From JBHHZJ01 sp046758005 (GTDB lineage: Bacteria; Pseudomonadota; Alphaproteobacteria; Kiloniellales; J153), in NCBI GenBank assembly GCA_046758005.1, contig JBHHZJ010000021.1, positions 1 to 39,310 on the forward strand: DNA of 39,310 nt. Direction: 5' to 3'. The position numbers were made by a program, and so were the translations under genes. The notes below the pieces were generated by a model, which was not told where the DNA came from, did not search any database, and worked only from the letters and a program-made list of their open reading frames with translations. Shown here piece after piece: positions 7,226 to 17,232 of this stretch (within the stretch, counting starts at the first letter, position 1; the number at the start of each line of letters is the position of its first letter).

Positions 7226-8860
7226 ATGCAGCTCGGGCGTGCTTTGCTCACGGCGCTCAAAGACCACGGCGCCGAGGCCATATTCGGCATTCCGGGCGAC
7301 TTCGCACTCCCGTTTTTCAAGGCGATCGAGGAAAGCGGCATCCTGCCGCTTTATACGCTGTCCCACGAACCCGGCGTTGGCTTCGCGGCCGATGCGGCAG
7401 CGCGCGTCAACTGCTCGCTGGGCGTGGCGGCGGTCACCTACGGCGCCGGTGCGTTCAATTTGGTGAACGCCATAACGGGCGCCTGCGCCGAGCGCTCACC
7501 GGTCGTGGTGATCTCCGGTGCGCCCGGCACGGCGGAACGGGCGAGCGGTCTGTCGCTGCATCACCAGGCCAAGACACTGGACTCCCAGTTCCGGGTCTTT
7601 CGAGAAATCACGTGCGATCAGGCGCGGCTCGACGATCCGGAACGCGCACCGGCGGAGATCTCCCGCGTATTGCGCAGTGCGCTCGATCAATCCATGCCCG
7701 TGTACTTCGAACTGCCCCGCGACAAGGTGACGGCCGAATGTAAGGCGGTCGCGAAGACCCCGCCCGACCCGGTCCCAGCGGATGCGCTGGCCGAATGTGC
7801 CGCCGAGATCTTGGCGCGCATCAAGACGGCGCGCGCGCCGGTCCTGATGGCCGGGGTCGAAATTCGTCGCTACGGCATCGAGGATAAAGTGGCTGAACTC
7901 GCAGGTCGCCTCGGCCTGCCCATTGTGACCAGTTTCATGGGCCGCGGCCTGTTCGCCGCATCCGATGCGCCGCTGGCCGGTACCTATCTCGGCGTGGCAG
8001 GCCAGCCCGAGATCACCGACCTGATCGAGCAATCGGACGGCCTACTGCTGTTGGGCGTGATCCTGTCCGACACCAATTTCGGCGTCTCGCTCCGCCAGAT
8101 CGACCTGCGCCATGCGATCCAGGCGCTCGGCCGCCAGGTGCAGATCGGCTATCACGTCTACCCGGACATCCCATTGGATGCGCTGGTCGATGCGATGCTC
8201 GCACGGGTACCCGACGCCGTGGCGAATAGGACGGGCGGGACGGCGGCAGCCGAGTATCCGGCTGGGCTTGTTGTTGATGGAGCGGCGATCGTGCCAACCG
8301 ATATCGCGCGCGCGGTCAACGACATGATGCGCGCGCAAGGACCCATGCCGATCGCGGCCGATGTCGGCGACTGCCTGTTCACCGCGATGGATATCGAGCA
8401 TACGCAACTTGCCGCACCGGGCTATTACGCCGGCATGGGATTCGGCGTCCCGGGCGGGCTGGGCATTCAGGCCGCGACGGGTCTGCGACCGTTGATCTTG
8501 GTCGGTGACGGCGCCTTTCAGATGACCGGCTGGGAGATCGGCAACTGCCGCCGCTACGACTGGGACCCGATCGTCATGGTGTTCAACAACGCGAGCTGGG
8601 AGATGCTGCGCGTTTTTCAGCCGGAGTCGAAGTTCAACGACCTCGACGACTGGCATTTCGCCGAGCTGGCCGGACCCTTAGGCGGCATCGGCGAACGCGT
8701 AACGACCCGGGCCCAGCTCAAAAGCGCGCTCGACCGGGCGGTGGCCACCCGCGGCCGATTCTATCTGATCGAGATCATGCTGGAGCGCGGGACCTTGTCG
8801 AACACCCTCACCCGCTACGTCACCGGGCTGAAACGCGGCCAGGGGAGCCCGGCGGAATGA
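7226..8860 (+). CDS. ipdC: Indolepyruvate/phenylpyruvate decarboxylase, thiamine-diphosphate dependent
   Basis: This 544-residue cytoplasmic enzyme decarboxylates aromatic 2-oxo acids to aldehydes, a step of indole-3-acetate or phenylacetate synthesis. It follows the Azospirillum IpdC/PPDC sequence closely along its length: FGIPGDFALPFFK at the start, SHEPGVGFAADAAAR around catalytic E48, VTYGAGAFNLVNA, and the ThDP site GDG (427-429) through NN (454-455). FQPESKFNDLDDW near the C-terminus is also shared. The domain order is PYR, central, PP. The start is ATG 7226, after GAAAGAAGG. It is monocistronic, with a tRNA gene on the opposite strand downstream and an FNR-type box upstream, which suggests microaerobic induction. 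Phenylpyruvate versus indolepyruvate preference is not decided. Confidence 0.9.
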   Translation: MQLGRALLTALKDHGAEAIFGIPGDFALPFFKAIEESGILPLYTLSHEPGVGFAADAAARVNCSLGVAAVTYGAGAFNLVNAITGACAERSPVVVISGAPGTAERASGLSLHHQAKTLDSQFRVFREITCDQARLDDPERAPAEISRVLRSALDQSMPVYFELPRDKVTAECKAVAKTPPDPVPADALAECAAEILARIKTARAPVLMAGVEIRRYGIEDKVAELAGRLGLPIVTSFMGRGLFAASDAPLAGTYLGVAGQPEITDLIEQSDGLLLLGVILSDTNFGVSLRQIDLRHAIQALGRQVQIGYHVYPDIPLDALVDAMLARVPDAVANRTGGTAAAEYPAGLVVDGAAIVPTDIARAVNDMMRAQGPMPIAADVGDCLFTAMDIEHTQLAAPGYYAGMGFGVPGGLGIQAATGLRPLILVGDGAFQMTGWEIGNCRRYDWDPIVMVFNNASWEMLRVFQPESKFNDLDDWHFAELAGPLGGIGERVTTRAQLKSALDRAVATRGRFYLIEIMLERGTLSNTLTRYVTGLKRGQGSPAE

Positions 8861-8977
8861 CCCGTCCGCCAGTCGTCTGCTCCACCAGAAATGGCGGACC
8901 CGGATGACCTATCGGGGTCAGGCCATTCGAATCCATGCTTGAGTGAAAATACTACTGTAAAAACAATGGCTTAATGC

Positions 8978-9067
8978 TGGCGGAGGGGGTGGGATTCGAA
9001 CCCACGGTACCCGCGAGGGTACAACGGTTTTCGAGACCGCCCCGTTCGACCGCTCCGGCACCCCTCC
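8978..9067 (-). tRNA. tRNA-Ser(CGA)
   Basis: Reading the minus strand, acceptor GGAGGGG pairs with CCCCTCC, followed by discriminator G and an encoded CCA (8978-8980). The anticodon loop CTCGAAA gives CGA, reading UCG. The T arm is GTGGG-TTCGAAT-CCCAC, and there is a long variable arm (TACCCTCGCGGGTA), the mark of a class II serine tRNA. A T-run (TTTTT) about 15 nt past the 3' end may help termination. Confidence 0.97.
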
Positions 9068-9286
9068 GCGGACGGCGGCAATTCGGCCGGACCCTAACCC
9101 AAGGCCACAAGGCTCGCAAGCGAGCCTCGGCGGCCGGCCGAGGCCGACGCTCGCACGAGTCCGACGGCACCGGGGCGCCCCCATTCGCCGCCGTCGAGCC
9201 GCCGGCGTGTGGGATGAGGCAAAGAATCTTTCGCACATTTGAGTGCGGGAGTTGAGCCCGTCCCGCCGCGACGCCGCCCGTGCGAG

Positions 9287-10192
9287 CTACTCCTTGACCG
9301 CGCCGGTCATCGACGAGACGTAGTGCTCGACGAAGAAGGAGTAGAGGATCGCCACCGGCAACGAGCCCAAAAGCGCGCCCGCCATGAGCCCGCCCCAGTT
9401 GTAGACGTCGAAGGTGATCAGCTCCGTGATCGCGCCGACCGGCACGGTCTTGTTCTCGGCCGAGGAGATGAAGGTGAGCGCGTAGATGAACTCGTTCCAC
9501 GACAACGTAAAGGCGAAGATCCCGGCCGAGATCATTCCCGGCACGGACAGGGGCAATACGATCTTGGTCAGGATCTGGAGGCGCGTGGCCCCGTCGATCA
9601 GCGCGCACTCCTCGAGCTCGTAGGGGATCGAGCGGAAGTAACCCATGAGCAGCCAGGTGCAAAACGGAATCAGGATGGTCGGGTAGGTCAGGATCAACGC
9701 CAGGTTGGAGTCGAAGAGCCCCAGTTGGAAAACCATGATGGCCAGCGGGATGAACAGGATGCTGGGGGGCACCAGATAGGCGAGGAAAATCGCCATGCCG
9801 ACGTAACGCGAGCCCGTGTAACGCAGGCGCTCGATCGCGTAGGCGGCGCACACCGCGCAGAAGATCGACACAAAGGTGGACACAACCGTGACCAGCATGG
9901 TGTTCCACAGCCATCGGGGATAGTCCGTTTCCCAGAGCAGGAACCTTATGTTCTCCAAGGTCGGCTGATAGACCCAGAAGGCCGCCAGGCCCTTGTAGGC
10001 GTGAAGTTCCTCGTTCGTCTTGAAGGTGCAGACCGCCATCCAATAGAAGGGGAAGAGGAGCACGAAGAGGAAGATCGCCAGGGGGATGTAGACGGTCACC
10101 ACCTTGCGCGGCACGGACTGCAGATAGGCCATGCCGCCTTCGTCGGCGACGACCGGCCGGTGCGGCTGCGATGCCCGGGCGGCTTCAGTCAT
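9287..10192 (-). CDS. Carbohydrate ABC transporter permease, MalG type
   Basis: This 301-residue inner-membrane permease is last in a four-gene importer operon. It has an N-terminal helix (about 31-53) and five more membrane segments. The EAA loop that docks on the ATPase reads ELEECALIDGAT (about 190-201). It is the usual length for the CUT1 MalG/UgpE group. Its ATG (10192) lies 8 bp inside the preceding permease gene, so the two are translationally coupled. The family is firm; the sugar or polyol carried is unknown. Confidence 0.93.
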   Translation of the reverse strand: MTEAARASQPHRPVVADEGGMAYLQSVPRKVVTVYIPLAIFLFVLLFPFYWMAVCTFKTNEELHAYKGLAAFWVYQPTLENIRFLLWETDYPRWLWNTMLVTVVSTFVSIFCAVCAAYAIERLRYTGSRYVGMAIFLAYLVPPSILFIPLAIMVFQLGLFDSNLALILTYPTILIPFCTWLLMGYFRSIPYELEECALIDGATRLQILTKIVLPLSVPGMISAGIFAFTLSWNEFIYALTFISSAENKTVPVGAITELITFDVYNWGGLMAGALLGSLPVAILYSFFVEHYVSSMTGAVKE

Positions 10193-11132
10193 CGCCGCCT
10201 CCTTGCTGCCACTTGCGCCGCTGCAGCCCGAAATAGCTGAACAGGATCGCGCCCAGCAGGAACGGGATCATGGCGGTCGCGATCGCCGCGCCCTCGCCCA
10301 GCGAGCCGCCGACGATCGCGCGTTGATAGGACAGGGTCGCCATCAGGTGCGTCGCGTTGATCGGCCCGCCGCGGGTCATGACCCAGATGAGCTGGAAGTC
10401 GGTGAAGGTGAACAGGACCGAGAAAGTCATCACCACCGCGATGATCGGGGTCAGCAGCGGGAAGGTTATGTGGCGAAAGCGTTGCCACTCGCCGGCGCCG
10501 TCGATCGTCGCCGCCTCGTAGAGCGAGGGCGAGATGGTCTGCAGCCCGGCAAGCAGGCAGATCGCCACGAACGGTATGCCGCGCCAGATGTTGGCGGCGA
10601 TGACCGAAGCCCGGGCGCTGTTGGGCTGGCCCAGGAAATCGATCGTCTCGTCGATCACTCCGGCCTCGATCAGAATCCAGCTGATGACCGAATCCTGCGA
10701 GTCGTAGATCCACCAGAACGCCAGGGCCGACAGGACCGTGGGCACGATAAAGGGCAGCAGCACGATCGCCCGGATGAAGGCCTTGAACGGCATGTGGTTG
10801 TTGAGGATGAGCGCGAGCCAGAGCCCGAGAGCGAACTTGATGGCGCTCGCCGCGACCGTGTAGAGGAACGTGTTGAAGACGGACAGCCAGAAAACGGCGT
10901 CGTCGAAAAGCCACCTGTAATTGTCCAGACCGATGAAGACCCCGTCCCGACCGACCTTCACGTCGGTCAGACCCAGCCAGATGCCGAGCCCCAGCGGATA
11001 GGTCAGGAACACGAGCAGGATCGACGCGGCCGGCAGCATGAACAGGAACCCCAGCAGGTTCCGGTTGTTGTTCAGCCGTGCACCGAGGCCGATACGCGGG
11101 ACTCCGTTTGCGGCTGCGTCGGCGGCGGCCAT
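10185..11132 (-). CDS. Carbohydrate ABC transporter permease, MalF type
   Basis: This 315-residue permease is the partner of the MalG-type protein. Six membrane segments begin with FLFMLPAASILLVFLTYP, and the EAA loop is LYEAATIDGAG (about 200-210). I chose ATG 11132 (MAAADAAANG) with GGAG 11 nt upstream; the frame stays open up to 11432 but the extra part overlaps the binding-protein gene and is not conserved in character. The gene lies 86 bp after the binding-protein gene and overlaps the next permease by 8 bp. Confidence 0.93.
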   Translation of the reverse strand: MAAADAAANGVPRIGLGARLNNNRNLLGFLFMLPAASILLVFLTYPLGLGIWLGLTDVKVGRDGVFIGLDNYRWLFDDAVFWLSVFNTFLYTVAASAIKFALGLWLALILNNHMPFKAFIRAIVLLPFIVPTVLSALAFWWIYDSQDSVISWILIEAGVIDETIDFLGQPNSARASVIAANIWRGIPFVAICLLAGLQTISPSLYEAATIDGAGEWQRFRHITFPLLTPIIAVVMTFSVLFTFTDFQLIWVMTRGGPINATHLMATLSYQRAIVGGSLGEGAAIATAMIPFLLGAILFSYFGLQRRKWQQGGGDD

Positions 11133-11218
11133 GCGAGCTGGCTCCGGAATAAGGCGCGGGCGGCCCGCCGGTACCGGCCCCCGGGAAGGAGTCCGGCCCG
11201 ACGTGCCGCCCGTGGGGA

Positions 11219-12538
11219 TCAGACTTTGTAGTACCGCTCGGCGCGCTTCTGCGCGTCCGCGGCGGCCTGTTTGGGCGACTTCGTGCCGCCGGCGGCTTCG
11301 GCCACCATGTTGACCACGACGAAATCGGCGAACACGCTCGACGCGGCGTAGCCCAGCGAGCCGGAATAGCTGTACGGGACGGTTCTGTGCACGGTGTCCT
11401 TGAACACCCTGCGCTTGGGATCCTCGGTCCACACCGGATGGTCGTCGTAGGCCCTGAGCGAGTGGGACAGATAGCCCACCGACCCCTGCATGATCTCGTC
11501 GTACTGCGGCTTTTCCATCATCCAGGCGATGAACGCCTTCGCCGCGTTCGGGTATTTCGAATGCTTGTAGACCATCATCGGGAACTGGACGTGGAACTCC
11601 ATCGGCCGGCCGACCGGTCCCGTCGGGTAGTAGGCGTGATCCATGTCGTTGGCGATCTCGGTCATGCCCTCCCGGACCGCGGCGGCGTAAATCGAGATGC
11701 CGTTGTTGGTCAGGCTGCAGGCGCCTTGCAGGAACGCCTTGTTGTTGTGGCCGTCCAGCCAGGACGCGACGCCGGGCAGGAAGGTCTTGCCCAACTCGGC
11801 GACGTACTCCAGCGCGGCGACGACCTCGGGGCTGTTCAGGACCACGTTGTCGTCGTCATCGACGACCTTGCCGCCGTGGGACCACAGAATCCAATGGGTC
11901 CAGCAGTTGCCGTCGCCGCTCGCGTTGCCGAGCGCGAAGCCGCCCGGCGTCCCGTTCTTCTTGAGGTTCTGCATCAGTTTCAGGAAATCGTCCATGTTGT
12001 CGGGAACGGTCTCGAACCCGGCCTTCTGGACATGGGAGATGCGGTAGTTGATGAAGTTTCCGCCGAAGACGAAGGGGATGCTGATCCACCGGTCGTCACT
12101 CTTCGAGTAGAACTCGGCGATCGGGTACCAACCGCCGTACTTGCCGCCCAGATACTCGGCTACGTCCTTCATGTCGATCAGCTTGTCCGGATAGAGATGC
12201 GGATCGGCATGGATGGTCCACACGATGTCCGGGCCGGAGCCGATCGAGGCCGCGACGGCGGACTTGGGCCGCAGGTCCTCGAAGCCCTCGCTATCGACGC
12301 GCACGGGAACGCCGGTCGCCTTGGTAAAGGCGTCGACCATGGCGTTGAAGGCTTCCTCCTCCGATTGCACGAAGCGCTTCCAGCGCAGCAGCCGCAGCTT
12401 GGCGCCGCTCTCGGGCGTCCACCTCATGTCCTGCGCCCAGGCCCGCGCCGCGCTCAGCAGCGCGGGGCTGGCCACGGTCGCGCCCACGGCGACCCCGGCG
12501 CTGGTCTTTAGAACGTCACGTCTGGTAAACTTTCGCAT
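11219..12538 (-). CDS. ABC transporter substrate-binding protein with Tat signal
   Basis: This 439-residue periplasmic solute-binding protein is of the sugar-binding family 1 type. A twin-arginine signal (TRRDVLK, R6-R7) is followed by a hydrophobic stretch and an AWA-Q cleavage site near 35, so it is probably exported folded. The mature part has the usual two-lobe character (GSGPDIVW, PNAAKAFIAWMM). I chose ATG 12538, preceded by GAGGAGG; the upstream in-frame ATG at 12571 lacks a good ribosome site and would bury the Tat motif. It is second in the operon after the ATPase gene. The ligand is not deducible; Trp- and Tyr-rich pockets fit a sugar or polyol. Confidence 0.92.
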   Translation of the reverse strand: MRKFTRRDVLKTSAGVAVGATVASPALLSAARAWAQDMRWTPESGAKLRLLRWKRFVQSEEEAFNAMVDAFTKATGVPVRVDSEGFEDLRPKSAVAASIGSGPDIVWTIHADPHLYPDKLIDMKDVAEYLGGKYGGWYPIAEFYSKSDDRWISIPFVFGGNFINYRISHVQKAGFETVPDNMDDFLKLMQNLKKNGTPGGFALGNASGDGNCWTHWILWSHGGKVVDDDDNVVLNSPEVVAALEYVAELGKTFLPGVASWLDGHNNKAFLQGACSLTNNGISIYAAAVREGMTEIANDMDHAYYPTGPVGRPMEFHVQFPMMVYKHSKYPNAAKAFIAWMMEKPQYDEIMQGSVGYLSHSLRAYDDHPVWTEDPKRRVFKDTVHRTVPYSYSGSLGYAASSVFADFVVVNMVAEAAGGTKSPKQAAADAQKRAERYYKV

Positions 12539-12642
12539 CGTTTCCTCCTCTTTTTTTTCACGTTTTTTCACGTCTTGTCATCGGGACCGCCTTTTGCCTC
12601 GCGGTTCCTGCCGTGCCGTCGAAGCGGGGCGCCGAAAGCGAT

Positions 12643-13716
<1,074 letters not shown>

Positions 13717-14266
13717 GGCACCTCCCTGTGCCGCCCGGCCGCTCGCCGACGCCAGCCAAGCATTTGTTCCGTTGTTTTTAAGGCGTTTATGCCATTCGGT
13801 CCACAAACGGTAAACCGCGCGGCCCGCGCCGTCCATACACTTTCACGGGAGGGACGCCGAGGCCATCAACGTTGAGACCGTGGGGCCAAGCATTGCGCCG
13901 GTCCGCCTCCAAGCGGTTGCGGAGCGTTCTCGATCGAACGCAGATTCCACGATGTCCGGCGCCGCACCCGGCCCATGGGCGTCTTCCAGGACCGAACCTC
14001 CATGGACCGAATTCCTCTTCGCCGTCTTCACCCACGAAAACTCAACCCAGGGAGTGCCTACCCTCTTCTCCCTGACACAAACCTTTTGAGGTTACCCCGC
14101 GTTGCCAGCGCCTTGACCGGTCGCTCCGGCGGGGCGTAAGCTCCGCGTCATGACCACGCAACGCCTGCACGGCCGACTTAGCCGAATTAGCGACCCGGCG
14201 CTCGTTTGAGCGGCCGGGCCCGTCTGGTTCGTCTTCGTCGTTCCGCCGTGCAGGAGGTTGTGTGTC
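13717..14266. other. 550-bp divergent intergenic region
   Basis: This lies between the ABC operon (minus) and the ACT-like gene (plus). No convincing gene is seen. It contains an imperfect palindrome at 13798-13816 and, near 14252, the AGGAGG ribosome site of the plus-strand gene. The promoter of the importer operon should lie within the first ~150 bp, but no clear -35/-10 pair stands out. Confidence 0.5.
13798..13816. promoter_or_regulatory. Possible operator, 7-5-7 imperfect palindrome
   Basis: GGTCCAC-AAACG-GTAAACC matches its reverse complement at five of seven positions per arm. It lies about 82 bp upstream of the ABC ATPase start, where a LacI- or GntR-type sugar repressor would bind. 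No regulator gene is adjacent. Low confidence. Confidence 0.25.
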
Positions 14267-14623
14267 ATGTCCTCGCCAAGTCTGGCTCTTTCCGACCCGT
14301 CGCGACCCCGACGCCGCCCGGCCGCCGCGCCGCGCGTGTTCTGCTTCTCGGTCCAGGCCGAGGCCGGGCCCGGCGTCATGCCGCGCGTGCTCGAGCTGTT
14401 CGCCAAGCGCAACCTCGTCCCCGCCCGCTGGGTGAGCGACGTCTGCACTCCGGCGACCGGCTCGAGGTTGGGCGACCTGTCCATCGACATCCAGGTCGAG
14501 GGCCTCACCCCGGAGCTCACCGACTACATCGCCCGCTGCCTGCGCCAGATCTGCGGGGTGACCACGGTGCTCACCTCCGAGAAGGGCCGGGGCGGGCGAG
14601 GCTCGGACGCGCTGCGGGCGTGA
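14267..14623 (+). CDS. Small ACT-domain-like protein
   Basis: This 118-residue protein has a basic N-terminal tail (RPRRRPAAAPR), then an ACT-like fold pattern: FCFSVQAEAGPGVMPRVLELFAKRNLVP, a strand (LSIDIQVEGL), then a helix and strand ending in GVTTVL. ACT domains of the IlvN/IlvM kind bind amino acids and regulate enzymes, but this protein stands alone and no acetolactate synthase gene is beside it; the nearest is at 28435. AGGAGG 10 nt before ATG 14267 sets the start. The next gene follows after 25 bp, so they may be cotranscribed. Function unknown. Confidence 0.75.
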   Translation: MSSPSLALSDPSRPRRRPAAAPRVFCFSVQAEAGPGVMPRVLELFAKRNLVPARWVSDVCTPATGSRLGDLSIDIQVEGLTPELTDYIARCLRQICGVTTVLTSEKGRGGRGSDALRA

Positions 14624-14648
14624 CCGCCGTCCGGGCCGCCGCGCCGGC

Positions 14649-15500
14649 ATGAGCTACCTCGAGCGCATCGCCGCGTGCCGGCGCTGGGACCCGGACGCCT
14701 ACCGGCCCTTCATGATCGACGACCTGAGCGTCGGGCGCGTGGACCACGGCTTCGCCCGGCGCCTAGCCGATTTCGGCCACGTGTTCGAGGTGAGCGACCG
14801 GGCGGTGACGCTGACCCCGGAGCTCGCCGACTTCGAGACGCGGAGCGTCGCGGTCGCCGAGGTCCTGCTGCGCCTGAAGGAGGCCGGCGCGATTCCGCGC
14901 TGGCGCGGCGAGGACTATCCCGTGCTGCGCCGCTGGGGCGAGGCGCCGCTGATGAAGATGGAGCGCGCCGCGGTGCCGCTGTTCGGCGTGCGCGGCTTCG
15001 GCGTGCACGTCAACGGGATCGTGCGCGGGGACGAGGGGCTGTTCCTCTGGGTCGCGCGGCGCGCCAAGGACAAGCCCACCGCGCCCGGCAAGCTCGACCA
15101 CATCGCGGCCGGCGGCCAGCCCCATGGCCTGGGCGTCAAGGAGAACGTGATCAAGGAGTGCGCGGAGGAGGCGGGCATCCCGCGGCCGCTCGCCGCCCGC
15201 GCCGTACCCGTTGGCGCGGTATCCTACCGCTGCGAGCGCGAGGAGGGCCTGCGCGACGACGTGCTGTTCTGCTTCGACCTCGAGCTGCCGCCCGACTTCA
15301 CGCCGCACAACGCCGACGGCGAGGTGGAGGCCTTCTTCCTCTGGCCAATCGAGCGCGTCATGGAGACGGTGCGCGACAGCGACGAGTTCAAGTTCAACGT
15401 CAACCTGGTCATACTGGATTTGGCCATCCGGCGCGGCTTGCTCGGCCCCGACGACCCGGACTACCAGGCGATCTGGGAGGGCCTGCGGCTGGCCGAGTGA
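14649..15500 (+). CDS. DUF4743/Nudix-domain hydrolase
   Basis: This 283-residue protein has two parts. The N-terminal ~120 residues match the DUF4743 domain found with Nudix enzymes of the Tnr3-like group. The Nudix fold follows, with the box GGQPHGLGVKENVIKECAEE (about 154-173), where Lys replaces the usual Arg of the REUXEE core but the metal-binding glutamates are kept. Relatives are called thiamine-pyrophosphokinase-like or NUDIX hydrolases; substrates are nucleoside or thiamine diphosphates, not determined here. The start at ATG 14649 has a poor ribosome site, consistent with coupling to the gene 25 bp upstream. Confidence 0.9.
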   Translation: MSYLERIAACRRWDPDAYRPFMIDDLSVGRVDHGFARRLADFGHVFEVSDRAVTLTPELADFETRSVAVAEVLLRLKEAGAIPRWRGEDYPVLRRWGEAPLMKMERAAVPLFGVRGFGVHVNGIVRGDEGLFLWVARRAKDKPTAPGKLDHIAAGGQPHGLGVKENVIKECAEEAGIPRPLAARAVPVGAVSYRCEREEGLRDDVLFCFDLELPPDFTPHNADGEVEAFFLWPIERVMETVRDSDEFKFNVNLVILDLAIRRGLLGPDDPDYQAIWEGLRLAE

Positions 15501-15520
15501 GTTTCACCGACAGGTTGCGC

Positions 15521-15618
15521 CACAAAGGCACGAACACACGAAGACGGAACGCGAAGAGGCGGGATATTTGACCGACCGATCCTTCGCGTAAATCCTTCGT
15601 GCCTTCGTGCCTCGGTGG
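15521..15618. repeat. Imperfect inverted repeat of the CACAAAGGCACGAA type
   Basis: CACAAAGGCACGAA at 15521-15534 and its inverted, diverged copy ending at 15618 (TTCGTGCCTTCGTGCC) form arms of about 25 bp with several mismatches and a ~48-bp spacer. This motif family is a widespread REP-like intergenic repeat in environmental bacteria, from memory. It lies between the converging nudix and gluQ genes and could act as a bidirectional stop for transcription. Confidence 0.6.
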
Positions 15619-15654
15619 TTCAGGTTTTCCCGAAGTTCGGTCGTTTCCAGACAA

Positions 15655-16497
15655 TCAATCCACAAACCCGGCCATCGCGCGGACCTCGGCCGGGCTCTTG
15701 CCGGCCGCGCGCAGGGCGCGGATCGACAGGCCGTCGCCGCGCTTGGCCAGGCGCGCGCCGCCCGCGTCGGCGAGCAGGCGGTGGTGGTGCCATTCGGGCA
15801 CGGGCAGGCCGAGCAGGGCCTGCAGCAGGCGGTGCACGTGCGTGGCGTGGAACAGGTCCGCCCCGCGCGTGACCAGAGTGACGCCCTGCACCGCGTCGTC
15901 CAGGGTCACCGCCAGGTGGTAGCTGGTCGCCACCTCCTTGCGCGCCAGCACCACGTCGCCGAGCCCCAGCGGGTCGGCCGCGACCTCGCCCGCGCCACGG
16001 TCGCGCCAGGTGAGCGGCCCGGCCCGAGCCGCCGCCCTGGCCATGTCGAGGCGCAGGGCATACGGCCGCCCTTCGGCCATGCGGGCCCGCCGTTCCGCCT
16101 CGCTCAGGGTCCGGCAGGTGCCCGGATAGAGCGCCCCGTCCGGGCCGTGCGGCGCCCGGGCCGCGCGCGCGACCTCGGCCCGGATCGCCTTGCGCGTGCA
16201 GAAGCACGGGTAGAGCAGGCCCAGGCCGCCGAGGCGGTCCAGCGCCGCGGCGTAGTCGGCCATGTGCTCGGACTGGCGGCGCGGCGGTCGCTCCCAGTCG
16301 AGGCCGAGCCAGGCGAGATCCTCGTCGATCGCGGCTTCGAACTGCGGCCTGCAGCGCGGGCCGTCGATGTCCTCGATGCGCAGCAGGAAGCGTCCGCCCG
16401 CGGCGCGCGCGGCGTGCCAGGCGAACAGCGCCGCGTGCGCGTGGCCCAGGTGCAGGTAGCCGCTAGGCGAGGGCGCGAATCGGGTCACCAGCGTCAT
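15655..16497 (-). CDS. gluQ: Glutamyl-Q tRNA(Asp) synthetase
   Basis: This 280-residue truncated relative of GluRS attaches glutamate to the queuosine base of tRNA-Asp. It has only the catalytic half: FAPSPSGYLHLGHA (HIGH-type motif, about 7-20), RIEDIDGPR, and the zinc site CxC ... Y-x3-C seen in YPCFCTRK and YPGTCR. The KMSKS equivalent is LAKRGDG near the C-terminus. The anticodon-binding domain is absent, as is normal. ATG 16497 was chosen; GTG 16509 would add four residues. It diverges from the glycosylase gene with only 40 bp between starts. Confidence 0.95.
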   Translation of the reverse strand: MTLVTRFAPSPSGYLHLGHAHAALFAWHAARAAGGRFLLRIEDIDGPRCRPQFEAAIDEDLAWLGLDWERPPRRQSEHMADYAAALDRLGGLGLLYPCFCTRKAIRAEVARAARAPHGPDGALYPGTCRTLSEAERRARMAEGRPYALRLDMARAAARAGPLTWRDRGAGEVAADPLGLGDVVLARKEVATSYHLAVTLDDAVQGVTLVTRGADLFHATHVHRLLQALLGLPVPEWHHHRLLADAGGARLAKRGDGLSIRALRAAGKSPAEVRAMAGFVD

Positions 16498-16537
16498 CGG
16501 GGCTGGCACTAATCGAGGCGCGCGCTAAAGTCCAGCC

Positions 16538-17179
16538 ATGACCGCGCAGGCCCGGCCCGACGAAACCTTGCGCCCGGCGCTCGAGGCGCTGGCCGCGCGC
16601 GATCCCGACATCGCGCGGCACTACGCGGCCTGCGGCCTGCCGCCGGTGCGCCGCCGTCCGCCGGGCTTCGCCGGGCTGCTGCACATCATCGTGGCGCAGC
16701 AGGTCTCGGCCCACGCCGCGGGCGCGATCATCGGCCGTCTGGACGCCGCCGCCCGGCCGCTGACGCCGCGGCGCTTCCTCGCCCTCGACGACGCCGCGCT
16801 CAAGGCCATCGGGCTGAGCCGCCAGAAGATGCGCTACGGCCAGACGCTCGCCGAGGACGTGCTGGCCGGCCGCCTCGAGCTCAAGGCGGTCGGCCGCATG
16901 GTCGACGAGGACGCCGTCGCGCACCTGGTGCGGGCCAAGGGAATCGGGCGCTGGACCGCGGAAATTTACCTGCTCTTCGCGCTCGGCCGGCCGGACGTGT
17001 GGCCCGCCGACGACTTGGCGGTGCAGGCCGCCGCGCAGCGCCTCAAACGCCTGCCCGAGCGCCCGGCGCGGGCCCGAATGCTCGAGCTGGCCGAGCCGTG
17101 GCGGCCGTACCGCAGCGCCGCCGCCCGCTTCCTCTGGCACATCTACCGCCACCCGGGCGTGCCGGACGGGCAGGCGTGA
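16538..17179 (+). CDS. DNA-3-methyladenine glycosylase II-type (AlkA family)
   Basis: This 213-residue base-excision repair enzyme is of the HhH-GPD superfamily. It shows the early conserved LLHIIVAQQVS helix, the helix-hairpin-helix with GIGRWTAEIYLLF, and the catalytic aspartate D159 in PADDLAVQ. It is the short AlkA form without the N-terminal Ada-like part. It excises alkylated purines by analogy. It diverges from gluQ and is followed 53 bp later by the esterase gene on the same strand, possibly cotranscribed. Confidence 0.93.
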   Translation: MTAQARPDETLRPALEALAARDPDIARHYAACGLPPVRRRPPGFAGLLHIIVAQQVSAHAAGAIIGRLDAAARPLTPRRFLALDDAALKAIGLSRQKMRYGQTLAEDVLAGRLELKAVGRMVDEDAVAHLVRAKGIGRWTAEIYLLFALGRPDVWPADDLAVQAAAQRLKRLPERPARARMLELAEPWRPYRSAAARFLWHIYRHPGVPDGQA

Positions 17180-17232
17180 CGGCGCGGCGGGAATCCTCTA
17201 TCTAGGGGCCCGGCGGGCGAGGGGGCCGTGCG

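Noticed and set aside
9232..9247. CGCAC-ATTTGA-GTGCG hairpin as terminator of the ABC operon
   Set aside because: The stem is only five bp and no T-run follows on the minus strand.
10131..11231. 366-codon plus-strand frame across the MalF-type permease
   Set aside because: Its translation is low-complexity Arg/Asp/Gln and is antisense to a clear permease.
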